64,000 nucleotides of DNA from Brachynemurus nebulosus (GCA_035578155.1 JAPWDM010000001.1:79610925-79674924); one strand, 5' to 3'. Shown: positions 33,271 through 46,293, counted from the stretch's first letter. Made by a program: numbers and translations. The notes: generated by a model from the sequence alone, not told the origin.

Positions 33271-33369
33271 CTGTTTACCACTCTTCTGGATTTTTCTCAT
33301 TTCTTAACCAGTCCATTTATTGTCCATTTATTCTCATTTCTTAACCAGTCCATTACAGTGGCTTTCATG

Positions 33370-33765
33370 TATTTAGGTGTATACACGATAGCTGTCGAAC
33401 GAAACATTCAGTTTTTACGAAATTTTGTGACAAGGTCAGAAGTCCCAAACCCTTGGATGAGTTCGTCAGCCAGACACGTCCGATTTCTTGAAGTCAAAAT
33501 TTTGGTCATTTTTCATCATTTTGAAAATCTTTTCAGCATTGAGAATTTAAACTATTTTAAGTGAATATATACTATATTATATGAGGTCCGCCAGAGTTAT
33601 CGGGACCCAAAATCGGCAAAAATTGACTACTCAGCCGTTTTTGCAATTTTTTTCACTGTCAAACAGTTAAGCTAATTTGGATGAATACAGTTTGTCATAT
33701 GTTATCCTCCAGTATCTAATATTTGGAAATTCACTAGGTGATGCAGATGCTTTAGACAGGGTTAT
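33370..33765 (+). mobile_element. HINE-like element, short copy
   Basis: Shares with the element at 52022-53832 the phrase 'gagttcgtcagccagacacg' (33459-), one tandem unit (ggtccgccagag...gactcagccg, about 33586-33690) and the right end (ggaaattcactaggtgatgcagatgc, cut here to its parts). The left end and (TA)n are missing. Confidence 0.6.
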
Positions 33766-33796
33766 TATTGATATTCAGTTAATAATTGTTACCTTA

Positions 33797-34397
33797 AAAT
33801 TTATCATTTTTTAGTATAAGCGAACTCATGTTTACAATCGCACATAAAATACTAACAATTTTGTCTACTTTTCTCAATAAATAAACAGGTAATTTTGACT
33901 GCAAAATTTCAAAAGTTTTTAGTCTTTCATTTGACCTTTCAATATGAACATGTGCACGTGCAATTTTTCGGGCCAATATTGCTTCCGATATTGGTAATTG
34001 GTTTCGATTTTTTAAAATTGGTGGTATGATTAATTCTATATTGTTTTTTTGACAAACTTCTTTTATTACAAATCCCCTGTCAACCATAATAGCATCTTTT
34101 TTTTTTAAGTTTTAGTAACATTCCGCTTTGTTCAACAATGACTTTGTCAGAAGGACGTCCTCCATATGGCTTACTGACATAAAATATAAGTCCAGCCGGT
34201 GTTACAGCAGTCATAAATTTAATTGTGTAGCAACTTTTATAATAGGAAATTTGACAGTATAAATTTTTGAGCTTTTGAATTGGTATTTCAGTACAGTCTA
34301 GTACATCCGGAATATTTTCAAAACCTTCAAAGCATTGTGGTAAATTTTGAGGTACATTATTTTTATGTGGCCAAAAGATCGCAGCCCTCAAGCACAT
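33797..34397 (-). pseudogene. DDE_Tnp_4-type transposase (Harbinger/ISL2EU-like), C-terminal half
   Basis: Two abutting frames on the minus strand (34397-34080, 34087-33794) joined by a slip in an A10 run near 34100. Motifs: IPDVLDCTEIPI (first D), KFMTAVTPAGLIFYVSKPYG, VDRGFVIKEVC (second D), ARAHVHIERSNERLK (catalytic E). All three acidic residues are present. These enzymes cut and paste DNA transposons. The N-terminal half, often with a THAP finger in this group, was not found upstream. The single slip at a homopolymer could be an assembly error. Confidence 0.75.
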
Positions 34398-34540
34398 ATA
34401 TCAAAGATTTAAATAAGACGGATAATAGGGCATACGACCTATTTTGTTTTAATTTCATAAGTCATAATAATAATCCTTAAATCCAACTTAAAATTTTGAC
34501 TACTGCTTTTTTCTTTTAGAGTTACTACTAATTTTTTATT

Positions 34541-34942
34541 ACTCATGCGGGAGAAGTACTAACTTGGCGCACACATTTCTGTACGCAAAATAGCTGTTTG
34601 CCTTCTGCACTCTTCCTACATATCTTCTTTATGTGCGGAAAGTAAATTTTCTGCACGCAAATTGACAATAAAACACGCAAAATTTAATCAAAACACGCAA
34701 AACCGCCTCTTGATTTTTCATTTAATAAATATTTCACAATTATTTCTATAGAAACCACCAACAAAGTAATTTAAACAATATTTAATTCAGAATAAAAAGA
34801 CGAACACTGAGAAATATTATTTTAAAAAGTAATAAAAATGTCAAAAATAGTGATAATAATAGAAAAAGGTATGTGAAATTCGTAATAAAAAATAGTATGT
34901 GCAACTCGTGCGGGTTTGTCGATTGCCCGCACTCATTGCACA
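34541..34942 (+). repeat. Interspersed repeat family R400, copy A
   Basis: Matches 43079-43489 in reverse orientation over its whole length with small gaps. Ends read actcatgcgggagaag and cccgcactcattgca, giving a short imperfect inverted repeat around TGCGGGA. It contains several copies of cacgcaaa. No coding frame. Confidence 0.7.
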
Positions 34943-36589
34943 ATATACTATTTCAATTGTTATTAATACCGAAAAATTAGGAATTCCCGTTACTGTACTC
35001 AATCATTAACGGAATTAATTAAATTTGTAAATTTCGTAATATCGAAGCCAACTGTTAACTTATATTTTTTGATTAACTTTAACATTTTCAGCAATTTTAG
35101 TCGGTTCCAAATATTTATTTTTTAATTTAACTACAATGTTTTCCTCTTCATTAATTTATTTTATTTCATAAGTTTCTTTTTCTAGTTCTTAATTAAATTT
35201 GTAAATTTGATAAATTTCTTCTTTTAACTCTTCCTTAAATTTTTCCAAATCCTCTTCCTCTATTTTTAAAATATGGTTTTCTGTTATATCAATTAATGCC
35301 TCGTGTTCATATTTGTTTGTATTTGCCTCCATATATGGATGTTTGTCTGACTCATTTAATAAATTAAATACTGGAGTATATTCCTAGCATAAATAAAAAT
35401 GTATTTTTTATTTTTATTGTTATTTTCTTGTTAGTATTTTAAATTATCTAAAACGATCATAAATGTAAATTGAAAACTATTTATTTTATTAATAACTTAA
35501 TAAGTAAATTAGAAATTTTTAATTTTAACTTTTAGCGAATTTTCGAAAATTCAGCTATTACAGCCATTGCCATGGTGCAACTTAGGTCCTGTTGTAAGAA
35601 CCACAAAAAATAGTTTTTGTGTTCGGAACTTGGCTATGTTATGCAAGCTGCAGTGATAGAGTTATTTTTCATTTACAATCGTTTAGAATTACAAGCTATA
35701 CGAAAAGATATACATAATTTTTTATAAATAAATCTTTAGAATTCAGCTATTATAGCTATTATCGTGTACAATCTTTAGAAATATACCTATGTTGGTAATG
35801 TATTAGAAGGAAGATTAAGAGATAGTACTGCAACATTTTTCAGGTGATAAATTTGATTACCTATATTGATAATTTCTTAATTATGTTTATTTATCACATC
35901 ATAAAACTTTGGACTCAGAATACTTACGAGATGGTATAAAATCATCAGACTTAAAATGCAATGAACACATTCTCATCGACGCGACGAAGTAATTTCCAAT
36001 TTTATTAAATATCTTCTTCCATGCTTTAAGTCTGTCCAATATTTTCACTTGATTCAATTTATTTGTTACATACACAGATTTTTTTTTTTTTTTGCTTTAA
36101 CAAATATTTATTATTAATAAATTCACAAATGATACATTAAATTTAGATATTTTTAAATTATACAATACTCCGTCAATTAAATCATTTTCAAAAAAATAAT
36201 TTATCATTTTCAATTAAAAAAAAAATATTTTTTCACATATTATATATTATACCAAATATAAATCAAACTTCTTCATACACTTTCATGTAAAAACTACATA
36301 AAATTCTTATTTTGAACGGTTGTAACTAATTTACAGTATAAATTTTCTAACCAAACTTATTGTTGAAACTCCACCATTTCTCATTCTTCTAAGCTCTTAT
36401 TAACAGTAATATAAAGTTAGATAAAAGGAAATATCAATGACAAAATTTCTTACTGCAAGATTTTTAGCAATAACTTTTGTGAAAAAAAAAAAGAAACTGT
36501 CTAATGTAATGATAGTTAAAATAAATCTAATAAAATATTTTTTACAAAATGTCAGTTTGACCAATCAGAACTTGCCTACTCGCAATAGT
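34943..36589. other. Non-coding, with a HINE end remnant
   Basis: At about 35535-35655, a left end (agcgaatttt...aattcagctattacag) and a right-end-like phrase (ggctatgttatgcaagctgcagtgatag) of the HINE family lie close together, as in an internally deleted copy. The rest is AT-rich without genes. Confidence 0.5.
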
Positions 36590-36604
36590 TATTTTTTTGA
36601 CCAC

Positions 36605-38107
36605 CAGTTCGCGTATCTAACAAGCAACACTACCCAAGTGCCAATCGCCAGTCTTCTTAAAATTTTTCTGGTGTGTAGAATAGGCAAAAATAAGGGATCC
36701 GGATTTTTTTTATCGGCCAAGGCCCACGTTCACGGGATGAAAACAGCCCTTAAATTTGGGGTTCAAATCGTATTTATTAAAATATCTCAAAAACTATAAG
36801 AGATAGAGGAAAACTTGAAACGACGAAATGTTCTTCTTTAAAAGAATTATTCACGTATATAGGTGAAACCAGAGTCGGGTTATAACAGGGGCTGGAGAGG
36901 TGAAAATCGGGGTAAATTTTCTTGTACAACCTCAGTGGTTCAATGTATCAAATTTTTACCATCATAAATAGTAAGAGCACCAAAAAATAAGGGATACGTG
37001 TTTTTACGTTTTTCCGAAATATGTATGGTATTCAAAACATATAAGGAATTTATTTCATCATGAAAATATAAATTTTTACTTTCCGATAATGATTCGTGTA
37101 TTTTTCAGTACTTACTAAATTGGTAATTTAACCATTATATATTTGGTTACTCCTATTCTATATTTTTTACACCTATTTCTGTGAAAGTTGTGTGATCTGC
37201 CTGTGTTAATGAATACTCGACAATAAGCAGTAATGTCTTTCATTTACTGTTCAGGTGCTTTGTAATAAATTTTGTGATTTGGGAAATGGGGTTTACACCT
37301 ACAAAGCATACAAAAAGAATAAGAAAAGTAGTTTGAATGTTAAGAAAGAAATAAACCGCGTTTATTTAGTTAAAAAGAATTTGTAAGAAGGAGGTAGTTG
37401 ATTTGTTGAACGGAAGAGATTACTGCTTCTTGTGGAACATTCATTGACACTTGCACAGAAAAATTTGGCAGTAATAGGTGTAAAAAATGTACAATAGGAG
37501 TAACCAAATATATACATGACTAAACTACCAATTAAGTAAGTACTGAAAAATATATGAATCATTATCGAAAAGTAAAAATTTGCATTTTCATGATGAGATA
37601 AACATAAAAATGCAGGTATTTGTAATCAATAGTAATGCAGCATAGTCTATCCTATTTTTTTCTTCCTTATATGTCTTGAATACCATACATATTTCGAAAG
37701 TACGCAAAAATACGTGTCCCCTAATTTTTGATGATCTTCCCATTTATGATGGTAAAAATTTAATACATTGAACCACTTAGACTGCAGAACAAAATTTACC
37801 CCCATTTTCATCCCTCCAGCCCTTCTTATAAATCCAACCCTGGTTTGACCTATGCGGATGAATAGGTCTTTTAAAGAAGAACATTTTGTCAATTTAAAGT
37901 TTTCCTCTATCTCTTATAGTTTTCGAGATATCTTAATAAATACGATTGTAGCCTCAAATTTAAGGGCTGGTTTCACCCAGTGAACGTGGGTCTTGGCCGA
38001 TAAAAAAAATACGGGTCCCTTATTTTTGCCTATACTACACATCAGCAAAGTTTCAAGAAGATTGGCGATTGACACTTGGGTAGTGTTACTTGTTACGGTA
38101 GTGTTAC
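36605..38107. mobile_element. 1.5-kb foldback element
   Basis: Left arm about 36605-37217 and right arm about 37440-38107 are reverse complements at roughly 80% identity with gaps. Outer ends share aacactacccaagtg, inner ends share ttttttacacctatt. The centre (37218-37439) is single copy. Frames on either strand are mirror images of each other and carry no known domain. Long arms and no transposase fit a non-autonomous foldback DNA element. Confidence 0.7.
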
Positions 38108-38299
38108 GGATCCCGATAATTTTCATTTTTATTAACAGAATATATTATTTCAACATAGCAACAATAAACATGATTTTTTTTAATGTGTTTGAAGTATTAA
38201 TTTCAGTTTTTTCAAGGTATATTAAATATATAACATCTATGTTAATCTTCGGTGAATATTTACGTAAATAATGAATGTTTTGTTTTATTCTAGTTTATA

Positions 38300-40065
38300 A
38301 CACATAAACATACATAAACATTGACCCAGCAATATACTAAAAAAATGTTTACCCCTGTTGATCCTCATGAATGTCCTCAGTATCTGTGTGTTTTATCCAG
38401 GTTTAATTTTAGACAATTGCCATTAAATCATTGTGAAATTGCAGAGATACATGTTTTAATTGAATTTTGCATTAATGTTTCCGTATGATCTTTAAATATG
38501 ACCGCAGTATCATCAGCAAATAATATAGCAAATATAAGGTTCCAATTTTCCGTTAAATTACCGGGATCATTATTATACATATAAGATAAAGAACAACGGA
38601 CCAAGAATTGAACCTTGTGACACGCCTTTTTTTATTTGCATTGATTTGGATTGAATAATATTTCCACAAGGATCTGTATATTCTACAATTTGCGTACGGT
38701 TGGTTAAATAACACTTGACCAAATCAAGTGCAACGCCTCTTACTCCGAACTTATACAATTTAGCTAGCAGCAGGCCATGATGGACAGAGTCAAATGCCTT
38801 GGACAAATCAAACAAAGTTAGCACACTTATTTTGCCAGTATGCCATCCATCTATTATTTCATTTATAACTCTAAATAGAGTTAAATTAATAGAACTACCT
38901 TATCTAAACACATACTGGCTATCAACAATAATGTTTTTGTAATTTAAGAAATCATTAATTCTATTATAAATAGCTCTTTCAAAGATTTTCTAAAATACTG
39001 AGAGATATAGGTCTATAATTATTAGCCATTTTCGTGTCCCCTTTTTTAAATACCGGCTTTATTATTGACTGTTTCAATAATTTAGGAAAGATACCTTTCC
39101 CAAAGGATAAATAAATTAAGTGGCACAGAGGTTTGGCTAAATAATTTGCGTATCTTTTAATGACATGGTAAGGAACTTCATCCCAACCGACTGATTTTTT
39201 ATTTTTCAGAGAAGCTATTATATTAATTACTTCATCTTCAGAACATGGATTGAGATAAAGGCTATCACCGACCGCGGCGTTAGTAAAGCACTGTTTAGTT
39301 AAATCTATATTGGGCTCATTAGGATTTAAGGTGTCAGCAATATTAATAAAGAATTCGTTGATATAATTAGCTTTTTCTATGGGATCATTAAGGAGATCAC
39401 CGTTATCATCTATAATCTGTCCAATATTATTAATTAGAGTTTTTTATTAGATTCTTTTGTTTGGCTATTAATTATATTCCATATAACTTTAGACTTATTG
39501 TTTGCATTATATATTAAATTGTTGTTGTAATCTCTTTTCAAGTTTATGACGTTTTTTTTTATTTGCTTACACAAATTGGTGTAGTTAACTGTGAGTGGAT
39601 CAACACTAGCATTTTCTCTATTTAGTTGTTTTATAAGAAGAAAAAGTTCGCGTTTTTGAGCAGAAAGCGCCCTTATTTCGTCAGTTACCCAATTCCTATT
39701 ATGCATCAATTTACCGTTATTGATATTTATTTTCCTTTTATCAAAAGCCACGTCAAAATAATAATTAAAAGTCGTTTGAAAGTTTTTGTAACTTTCATCA
39801 AAATCATTAGTATTAAAAATTTCGTCCCAACTTTCGTTAGCCATCAAATTATTAAAAATAAAATGATTGGCTTCTGCAAAGGATCTTAAAAATTTAAATA
39901 ATTTTTGTTTACAATTAATACTAACAGAATTATAAAAACATAAAAAAATTGCATAGTGATCAGACAAGTTACAATTTACATTGTACAATGTGTGTATGTT
40001 CGTACTATCAATATTTTGATATGAAATATCATTAATTGATAATTTAACTTTCAATATTTAATCTA
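38300..40065 (-). pseudogene. jockey/CR1-type LINE, 5'-truncated
   Basis: Reading leftwards: the end of an AP endonuclease (SDHYAIFLCF near 39960), a linker, then RT blocks NNYRPISL (about 39005), LFDLSKAFDSVHHG (38815-), GVSQGSILGPLFF (38620-) and the catalytic FADDT near 38525. At least three stops or shifts interrupt it (near 39432, 38990, 38570). The endonuclease N-terminus is missing, so the copy is 5'-truncated at about 40065. The AP endonuclease plus a QGSILGP-type RT without visible RNase H suggests the CR1/jockey group. Confidence 0.75.
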
Positions 40066-41319
40066 ATTAAATTATAATATTTATGTATTACTGTAAAATT
40101 TAATTAATCGATCAATGTAAGTTTAGTTACACCGAATCGACAACATATCAATAGGTATTATTATAAATAGGTATTAATATGTACATTACTTGATATAATT
40201 GTAGTTTTTGGTGTGTGGCATTGATGTACCTGTGTATAATCTGACCACGCCAAGTAAAAAGTCGACATAATAAAACTTTTCAAAGGATTTGTATGTTTAA
40301 CACGTTGACGGTTGGTTGACTACTACTGACATTGTTGTGATTACTACTGCACGAATTAAGCTGCATTCATATCTACAGACACTGAACGTCACAGGCACGT
40401 ATCATGATAGACACGACTAATTAATATTGTTTAATATTTTTCTTATGAGTATATTCATACATAGAGTGTATCCGTATCTGTGTAGTTACGTTACGTTACA
40501 TATGAATACACTCATAAGGAAAGCATTAAAGTATTAAGAAATATTTATCGTGTCTGCCACAGTGAGTGTCTCTGACGTTCAGTGTCTGTAAATATTATTC
40601 AATCTTTATTGCTATAATGTACCGTAAACTTTACGTACTTTTTTCATATGTGTTTCAACTTAGATTTCGATTAAACAACAATTTATTTATAAGAACACGA
40701 AAATAGATAAAGTTTAGATAAAGTTTTTAGAAACAAAAATAACATCATATCTGAAAATATCAATCAAAATATCAGCATAATTGCCATAATAACAATAATT
40801 ATTAATATTATAGACGAAGGGGTGGATAGGGGTGAATGGAGACCGAAGGTGGGTTAATAGAGATGCTATGTTACGTATAAGGGAACGAATGTAGTGTGAT
40901 TAGGGGTGGATAGAGACATGATATGGGTTAATAGTGAACAATTATAATTATTCTACTATGGTTTAACAAAGCTGGAATTTCTCAAAAGATTTTGTCAACT
41001 AACGGTGCTTGCACCGTTACAAACAAGAGGGTTCTAATTCAAAAAATTGATGCACCTTAAATATTATTTCATGGGTTCCCTGGTTTTTACGGTATAAATA
41101 CTTAATTTCTGAAGTACAGCTACATTCAAAAATTATGAAATAAAAGACTCAGCCATTGATTTGGGAATCGTATTTTTACCATAGAGAATAGTATACATAT
41201 AGAGTAGGCAACTCCTATGCAGCACTGTAAGTGGTGGTTATAGACGGAGAAAAAAAGATGGAAAATATCTGTACTGTTTCTTTTTTTGTTTCATGACGCA
41301 TGCGCATTAGTAGACTTTA
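40066..41319. other. Non-coding, with a foldback hairpin
   Basis: Holds an inverted repeat at 40374-40594: outer arms share agacactgaacgtca and inner parts share cttatgagt(a/g)tattcata. It is probably a small MITE. No gene otherwise. Confidence 0.6.
40374..40594. repeat. 221-bp imperfect hairpin
   Basis: Arms of about 85 bp, about 75-80% complementary, around a centre containing gttacgttacgttac. No target duplication recognised. Confidence 0.6.
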
Positions 41320-41721
41320 TTAATCACCACAACTGTCATTGCTTTCATTATGCAATTGACAATTATTTACGTTTTTGTCAATTTTTTCTTTCAGTAGGTT
41401 AATGTTTTCTTGTAATATATGATTCTTGTCTTTAATTTCATTAATTAAATCTTTTTGAAGTGCTATTTGGTTTTCCAAATTATTGAAAGTGCTTTTTGTG
41501 TTGTGTGATGCTGCCTCCGAATCATTGGAAACTTCATCGTTCAATTTACCACATTTTTTTAAAATAATTTCAACAAATTTGGTTAAGGTAACATTATTTG
41601 ATTGCTCTTTTGGTATTTGTTTTTTAGTTATAATGTCAATTATTTCACTTTTTTTAAATTTCGTTAACTTTTTAAATTTCCTTAATCTTGCTCCCTTTCT
41701 CATTAAAAAAATATGGGACAA
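41320..41721 (-). CDS. Unknown coiled-coil protein, 133 aa
   Basis: Open from ATG to TGA/TAA stop on the minus strand. The N-terminus is strongly basic (ARLRKFKKLTKFKKSEIIDI), the middle carries a short helical block ending IILKKCGKLNDE, and about residues 75-120 form a heptad coiled coil (LENQIALQKDLINEIKDKN...). Basic-plus-coiled-coil proteins of this size occur as LINE ORF1 products, and a LINE on the same strand lies 1.3 kb downstream, but that copy is truncated and no link is shown. Function not recognised. Confidence 0.4.
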   Translation of the reverse strand: MSHIFLMRKGARLRKFKKLTKFKKSEIIDIITKKQIPKEQSNNVTLTKFVEIILKKCGKLNDEVSNDSEAASHNTKSTFNNLENQIALQKDLINEIKDKNHILQENINLLKEKIDKNVNNCQLHNESNDSCGD

Positions 41722-41746
41722 AAATTTAAAGCCCTGTTTCTCTTAG

Positions 41747-42936
41747 ATAATATTTGAACGCTCCCGTATTAATATTTTGAATAAAGATTAACGCATTAGT
41801 CTAATTTTCTCAGTAAAAATTCGACTAATAACTTCAGGTACACTAATGAGACACGACATCCGATTCCTGGCCGATGATAAAATTCCCTCAGATCTGGCAA
41901 TAAATTCCCATCAGATCGTTACCCTAACAAAACAATAAAAGGCAGTGGCAAATAATTTTTGGTGGTAATATGCAGGACATTTCTGATTTGTAGCATCTCT
42001 GAAAAAAGTAACACTTTGTCCGTTCATTCATCGCTATTAATAACAAAGAAAATTGTTCGGTTTCATACTTTTTTTGAACTCTATGTATACAATGTATACA
42101 TGTAGATACATGTGTGTACAGAAACTTCCCGTATATAAACAGAAATAACATATGTTGTTCTCACAGAAAACATAAAACAGTTACTGCTAATATCTTTTAT
42201 CCTCAGTTCAACAAAATTTATTTTTATTAAACTCTTAATAACAAAAAGGAAAGAATTTGCCATATGTTACAAAAATCAAACGTAAGTAAATTTAAAAATT
42301 TATTGCTTTTATATCCATTCGTAATTTATTTTCATGTTTCTCAAAATACGAAATTTAAATTAAAAACGAAACAAGAAGTTTTGTAATGTTTATAAATACT
42401 TGTATATATGTAATATTATGTATATATACATTAAATATGTCAAAATTTAAAGTATATTTAATCCTTTTGCCATGTGTAGCCATTTGGTAAAATATTTTTA
42501 AATTTAATTATATAGAATTAAGAATTCCATAAAATTCTGATTTAAATTTCAATAATGTTTCATAGATGGTTTACTACACGCTGAACCGATAGTTCTTCTT
42601 TTAATATTTTATTTTCCTTGTAAAACATAAATGAAAAGTTTTCCATATGACACTAAAATAATTTGGGCTGGAAAGGGTTAGGTACTAATACCAGTGATTC
42701 TTAAATTAAGGAAAAATGTCGTAAATTGTAAATGACAACAATAAATATGACGAATGTGCGTAAAAGTACCTTAATTATGAGTTAAATCACTTTCAAATAA
42801 AATACTCCGAACTTGTGTACGAAATGTTATTTATAGCAATCGGTTTCGCTCGCTAAACGACTCTAAAATAGAGATGTCGCCGAAAGTAATTTTTTTTTGT
42901 GATTGGGATCAGTAGCTGATAAGAGGCTAATGTACA
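41747..42936. other. Non-coding, nothing recognised
   Basis: AT-rich, no protein-like frame and no repeat match within this window. Confidence 0.5.
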
Positions 42937-44060
42937 GGATGGTGTAAAATTATATACCGTAATTGTTAGAGCTGATAGTACGTTCAAAAATAATGGTACG
43001 TTTTCAGTACACTTTTTTCCACAACTCATTATTAATGGTGATATAATCCTGTAAATGGGTGAAATTAATAGTACATTATGCAATAAGTGCGGGAAAGTGC
43101 GCTCAACTTCGCTTTCGTGGGCAATCGATAATCCCGCACGAGTTGCACATACTATTTTTTATTACGAATTTCACATAATTTTTTCTATTATTATCACTGT
43201 TTTTGACATTTTTATTACTTTTTAAGATAATATTTTTAAGTGTTCGTCTTTTTTTTCTGAATTAATTATCGTTTAAATTACTTTGTTGGTGGTTTCTATA
43301 GAAATAATTATGAAATATTTATTAAATGAAAATTATTAAGAGGCGGCTTTGCGTGTTTTATTGTCAATTTGCGTGTGGAAAGTTACTTTCCACACGCAAA
43401 AAAGTATGCGTGAAGAGTACAGTGGGCAAACAGCTATTTTGCGTACAGAAATGTGTGCGCCAAGTTAGTACTTCTCCCGCATGAGTAATAAAAAATCATT
43501 TTTCCTAAATATTTCCGAAACACTTTTGAATAACAGATTGATAATTTAGGCATACATATTTTGCATTAAGGTAATTAAATGCATGTTAACACTTATTCCA
43601 CCACTTATGACCAAAGGGTGGTTTTATGTGGTAAGCTTAAATTATAACGTCTTTTTTAATTTGCAGTTATTTAAACAAAATTCTTACCAGTATCATTCTC
43701 CAGACAGTCCAACGCAAGAAAGATATACTTGTTACATTTGAATAAGTAATATCATTTCCGAGTAATTTAGAGTACAAGTATTTGTTTCCAAATTTTCCGC
43801 TAATCATAAGTGATGGGAAAATTGCTAATATAAATGTAATTATCCTAATATCCATATGCACCCCTTAAGAAAGAATCCATTATTCAAAAGGGCCTAAAAA
43901 ATTTAAAAAAATAGAAATCTATTTTATTCCACCCCTCTATGTTCCATCCCTACACCTTATCTTCCTTACTATTGAGTTATGGAAAAAAGTGTAGATGAAA
44001 AGGTACCATTATTATTTTTGAATATACTATCGGCTCCAGCAATTACAGTACATAATTGTA
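42937..44060. repeat. Foldback pair interrupted by R400 copy B
   Basis: The left arm 42937-43030 and right arm about 43970-44055 match in reverse complement (shared phrases gatagta(c/t)(g/a)ttcaaaaataat and acacttttttcca). Between them lies the R400 copy at 43079-43489. This looks like a longer inverted-repeat element into which R400 was inserted. Confidence 0.55.
43079..43489 (-). repeat. Interspersed repeat family R400, copy B
   Basis: Reverse-oriented match of 34541-34942. This copy has a longer inner part near its left end (gtgcgctcaacttcgctttcgtg) that is absent from copy A. Confidence 0.7.
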
Positions 44061-44184
44061 ACTGATCCTCTTGTGTAATTATTTATCAATTACAGCAAAA
44101 ACAAAAGCCAATGAGAAAGAATATTCCGCTCAAACGTTACAATCATAATTTATTTTGCGATTTTAATTATCCTTACCTACCCAG

Positions 44185-44344
44185 TGGTCCATAACACAAT
44201 GATCTTACTATAGAATGGTTCATAATCACTGTGACCTTACTACCTAGTGGTCCATAATCACTGCGAGCTTACTACTCAATGGTCCAGAATCACTATGACT
44301 TTACTAAGCAGTGGTCCACAATCACTATGATCTTACTACCCAAG
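44185..44344. repeat. 32-bp minisatellite, 5 units
   Basis: Exactly five 32-base units beginning tggt(c/t)c and ending cttactac..., with 3-6 differences between neighbours. There are no spacers, so it is a plain tandem repeat. Confidence 0.9.
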
Positions 44345-44389
44345 TCTAGTTGTTTAAGCCGTTTTTGGGTTTGTAATACCCTAACGAAC

Positions 44390-45050
44390 AATTTTAACCT
44401 TACGTTAACTTCTCTCATAACTCAATAGAAATTTCTCCAAAATCCTGGTCAACCTAATATAATATAGCCTATGTCAATCTGGAATTGTTAAACTTCTCAA
44501 CAGTATAAGAATTTTCACAATCCTAAGACCCTGGCGGACCGCATACAACACAGCCAATGACAGTTTGGAACAGTTTAACTCTGTAACAGTAAAAAAACTT
44601 TCAACACTGATTGAGTTGTTCACTTTAAGCTCTTTTTGGGTCCCTAGGATCCAGGAGACCTCACATATAATATAGTCTATGTCAATCTGGAATAATTTAA
44701 TTTTCTAACAGTGAAAAAATACTCAAAATAGGGTTGATCACTGTTCTGGATGTGTTTTTTGCAAGACCTCACAATCTCATATAATATAGTCCGCGTTAAT
44801 TTGGAATAGTTTAGCTATCTAACTGTGAGAAAATTTTCAAAATTGCTTGAGTAGTTCACTTTAGGTGCTTTCTGGGTCTCTAGGATTCAGAGGACCTCAT
44901 ATAAAATATCTTGTGTTAATCTGAAATAGCTTAGCTTTTTAAGAGTGAAACAATTTTCAAAATCGGTTTAGTACTTTTTGAGTTTACTTCGGACATACAA
45001 ACAAATTTTATCTCTTTATTATATTAATATAGATTGATATAGATAAGAAA
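44390..45050 (-). mobile_element. HINE-like element with ~120-bp tandem units
   Basis: On the minus strand it starts with a tail containing atataataaagagataaaat and cggactt-type phrases, then about five diverged units of the same ~120-bp repeat as 52830-53790 (each with a 'gaaaatt.tttcac' start and an 'aggtcc...gggaccc' phrase). Ends are not precise. Confidence 0.6.
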
Positions 45051-46008
45051 TGTAATTAATCCTCCTGATTACTGAGTGTTTCAGATCAGTTTAAATACCA
45101 GTTCAATTACTTCATTCAATATACTACCTTACAATCCACATTCCACATACTCACTTATTCCACCTAAAAGTGAATAAAACACCAGGACATTTGTATCAAT
45201 AGCTAAATTAACTCTGTTATAATCTTCTTTTTTTGAGAAAATTCTATTGAATCATTTCAATGGTTTAATAGTCAAATATGATATATATATATACAAAAAA
45301 GAAAAATTTCAATTATCATAATGGGGAAAATTGTGACTGAAAGTATATCTTGGTGCAGTAAGAGAATATGTTAATTTTAGTGTTAGAAAAAATTTAAAAC
45401 CTGAATTTTCGAATTATCGAATGAAACCCATACTAATAGAATAGCTTAAGCAGTATACAGTTTCGCTTAATGTTTACTGTACTACAATGTATTCAAGTTT
45501 CATCAAAATTGATGGTTCAGTTTCGGGACTTTTACTTGTCAATATTAAATTTCCTCAGCAAGATTTCCAAATAGAAACATTATCAAATAAAGAGTTTAAT
45601 GCAAGCTTGAACATAACAGTTCCATCTCGCTGAAAGATCAACTTCTTAATAATAACAAAACTTTCTGGCCAAGCGGAATTGTTATCAAAAGGTTTCGATT
45701 TCCCAGATGACTAACAGCGTTTGACGACCAACGACCAAGAGTGTGCCTTTCTTAATAATTATTTTGAAAAAAACTGACAAAGTATCTTAAAATTCAATTA
45801 CGTCCTGTCCATAGAATGCATTTGGAAGATAGGTTGGTTAGGAAATAAAATGTCAATTAAACGTATACTAAATATTATTTCTACTGTTTTAATTTTAAAA
45901 TTCATTTTGAACTATTTTGGTTTTCATAAATTTGTTTAAATTTTAGTAGTCTAACAGGGACAAGAATTATTTAATAGGTAATAATAACGAATGTAAGGTG
46001 AATCTATT
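45051..46008. other. Non-coding, nothing recognised
   Basis: AT-rich; no protein-like frame. Confidence 0.5.
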
Positions 46009-46019
46009 TTTATTTTATT

Positions 46020-46058
<39 letters not shown>

Positions 46059-46063
46059 CTTTT
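46009..46063. repeat. (TTTA)n microsatellite
   Basis: About a dozen tttat/ttta units directly upstream of a HINE-like element. Confidence 0.9.
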
Positions 46064-46091
46064 TTTGTATGTTGACGCGTTTTCGGTGGTT

Positions 46092-46215
46092 TTTAGCGAA
46101 TTTCCAAAACTGGAAATTCAGCTTTTACGCCAGGTGTCATGGTGCGACCTAAGCCCGAGACCATATCAGAAATATGTTTTGAGGTCCCTAGAATACGAAA
46201 ATGATATTCACTAAA

Positions 46216-46293
<78 letters not shown>

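Noticed and set aside
36437..36799. 120-codon frame with similar minus-strand counterparts at 37.6-38.1 kb
   Set aside because: The similarity is due to the inverted arms of a foldback element, not to a gene family.
41320..41721. ORF1 of the LINE at 38.3-40.1 kb
   Set aside because: That LINE is 5'-truncated at about 40065, and 1.25 kb of non-coding sequence with its own hairpin separates the two; kept as an unknown frame.
44185..44344. Regularly spaced 32-bp repeats resembling a CRISPR array
   Set aside because: Units are contiguous without unique spacers, and the context is an animal genome; it is a minisatellite.
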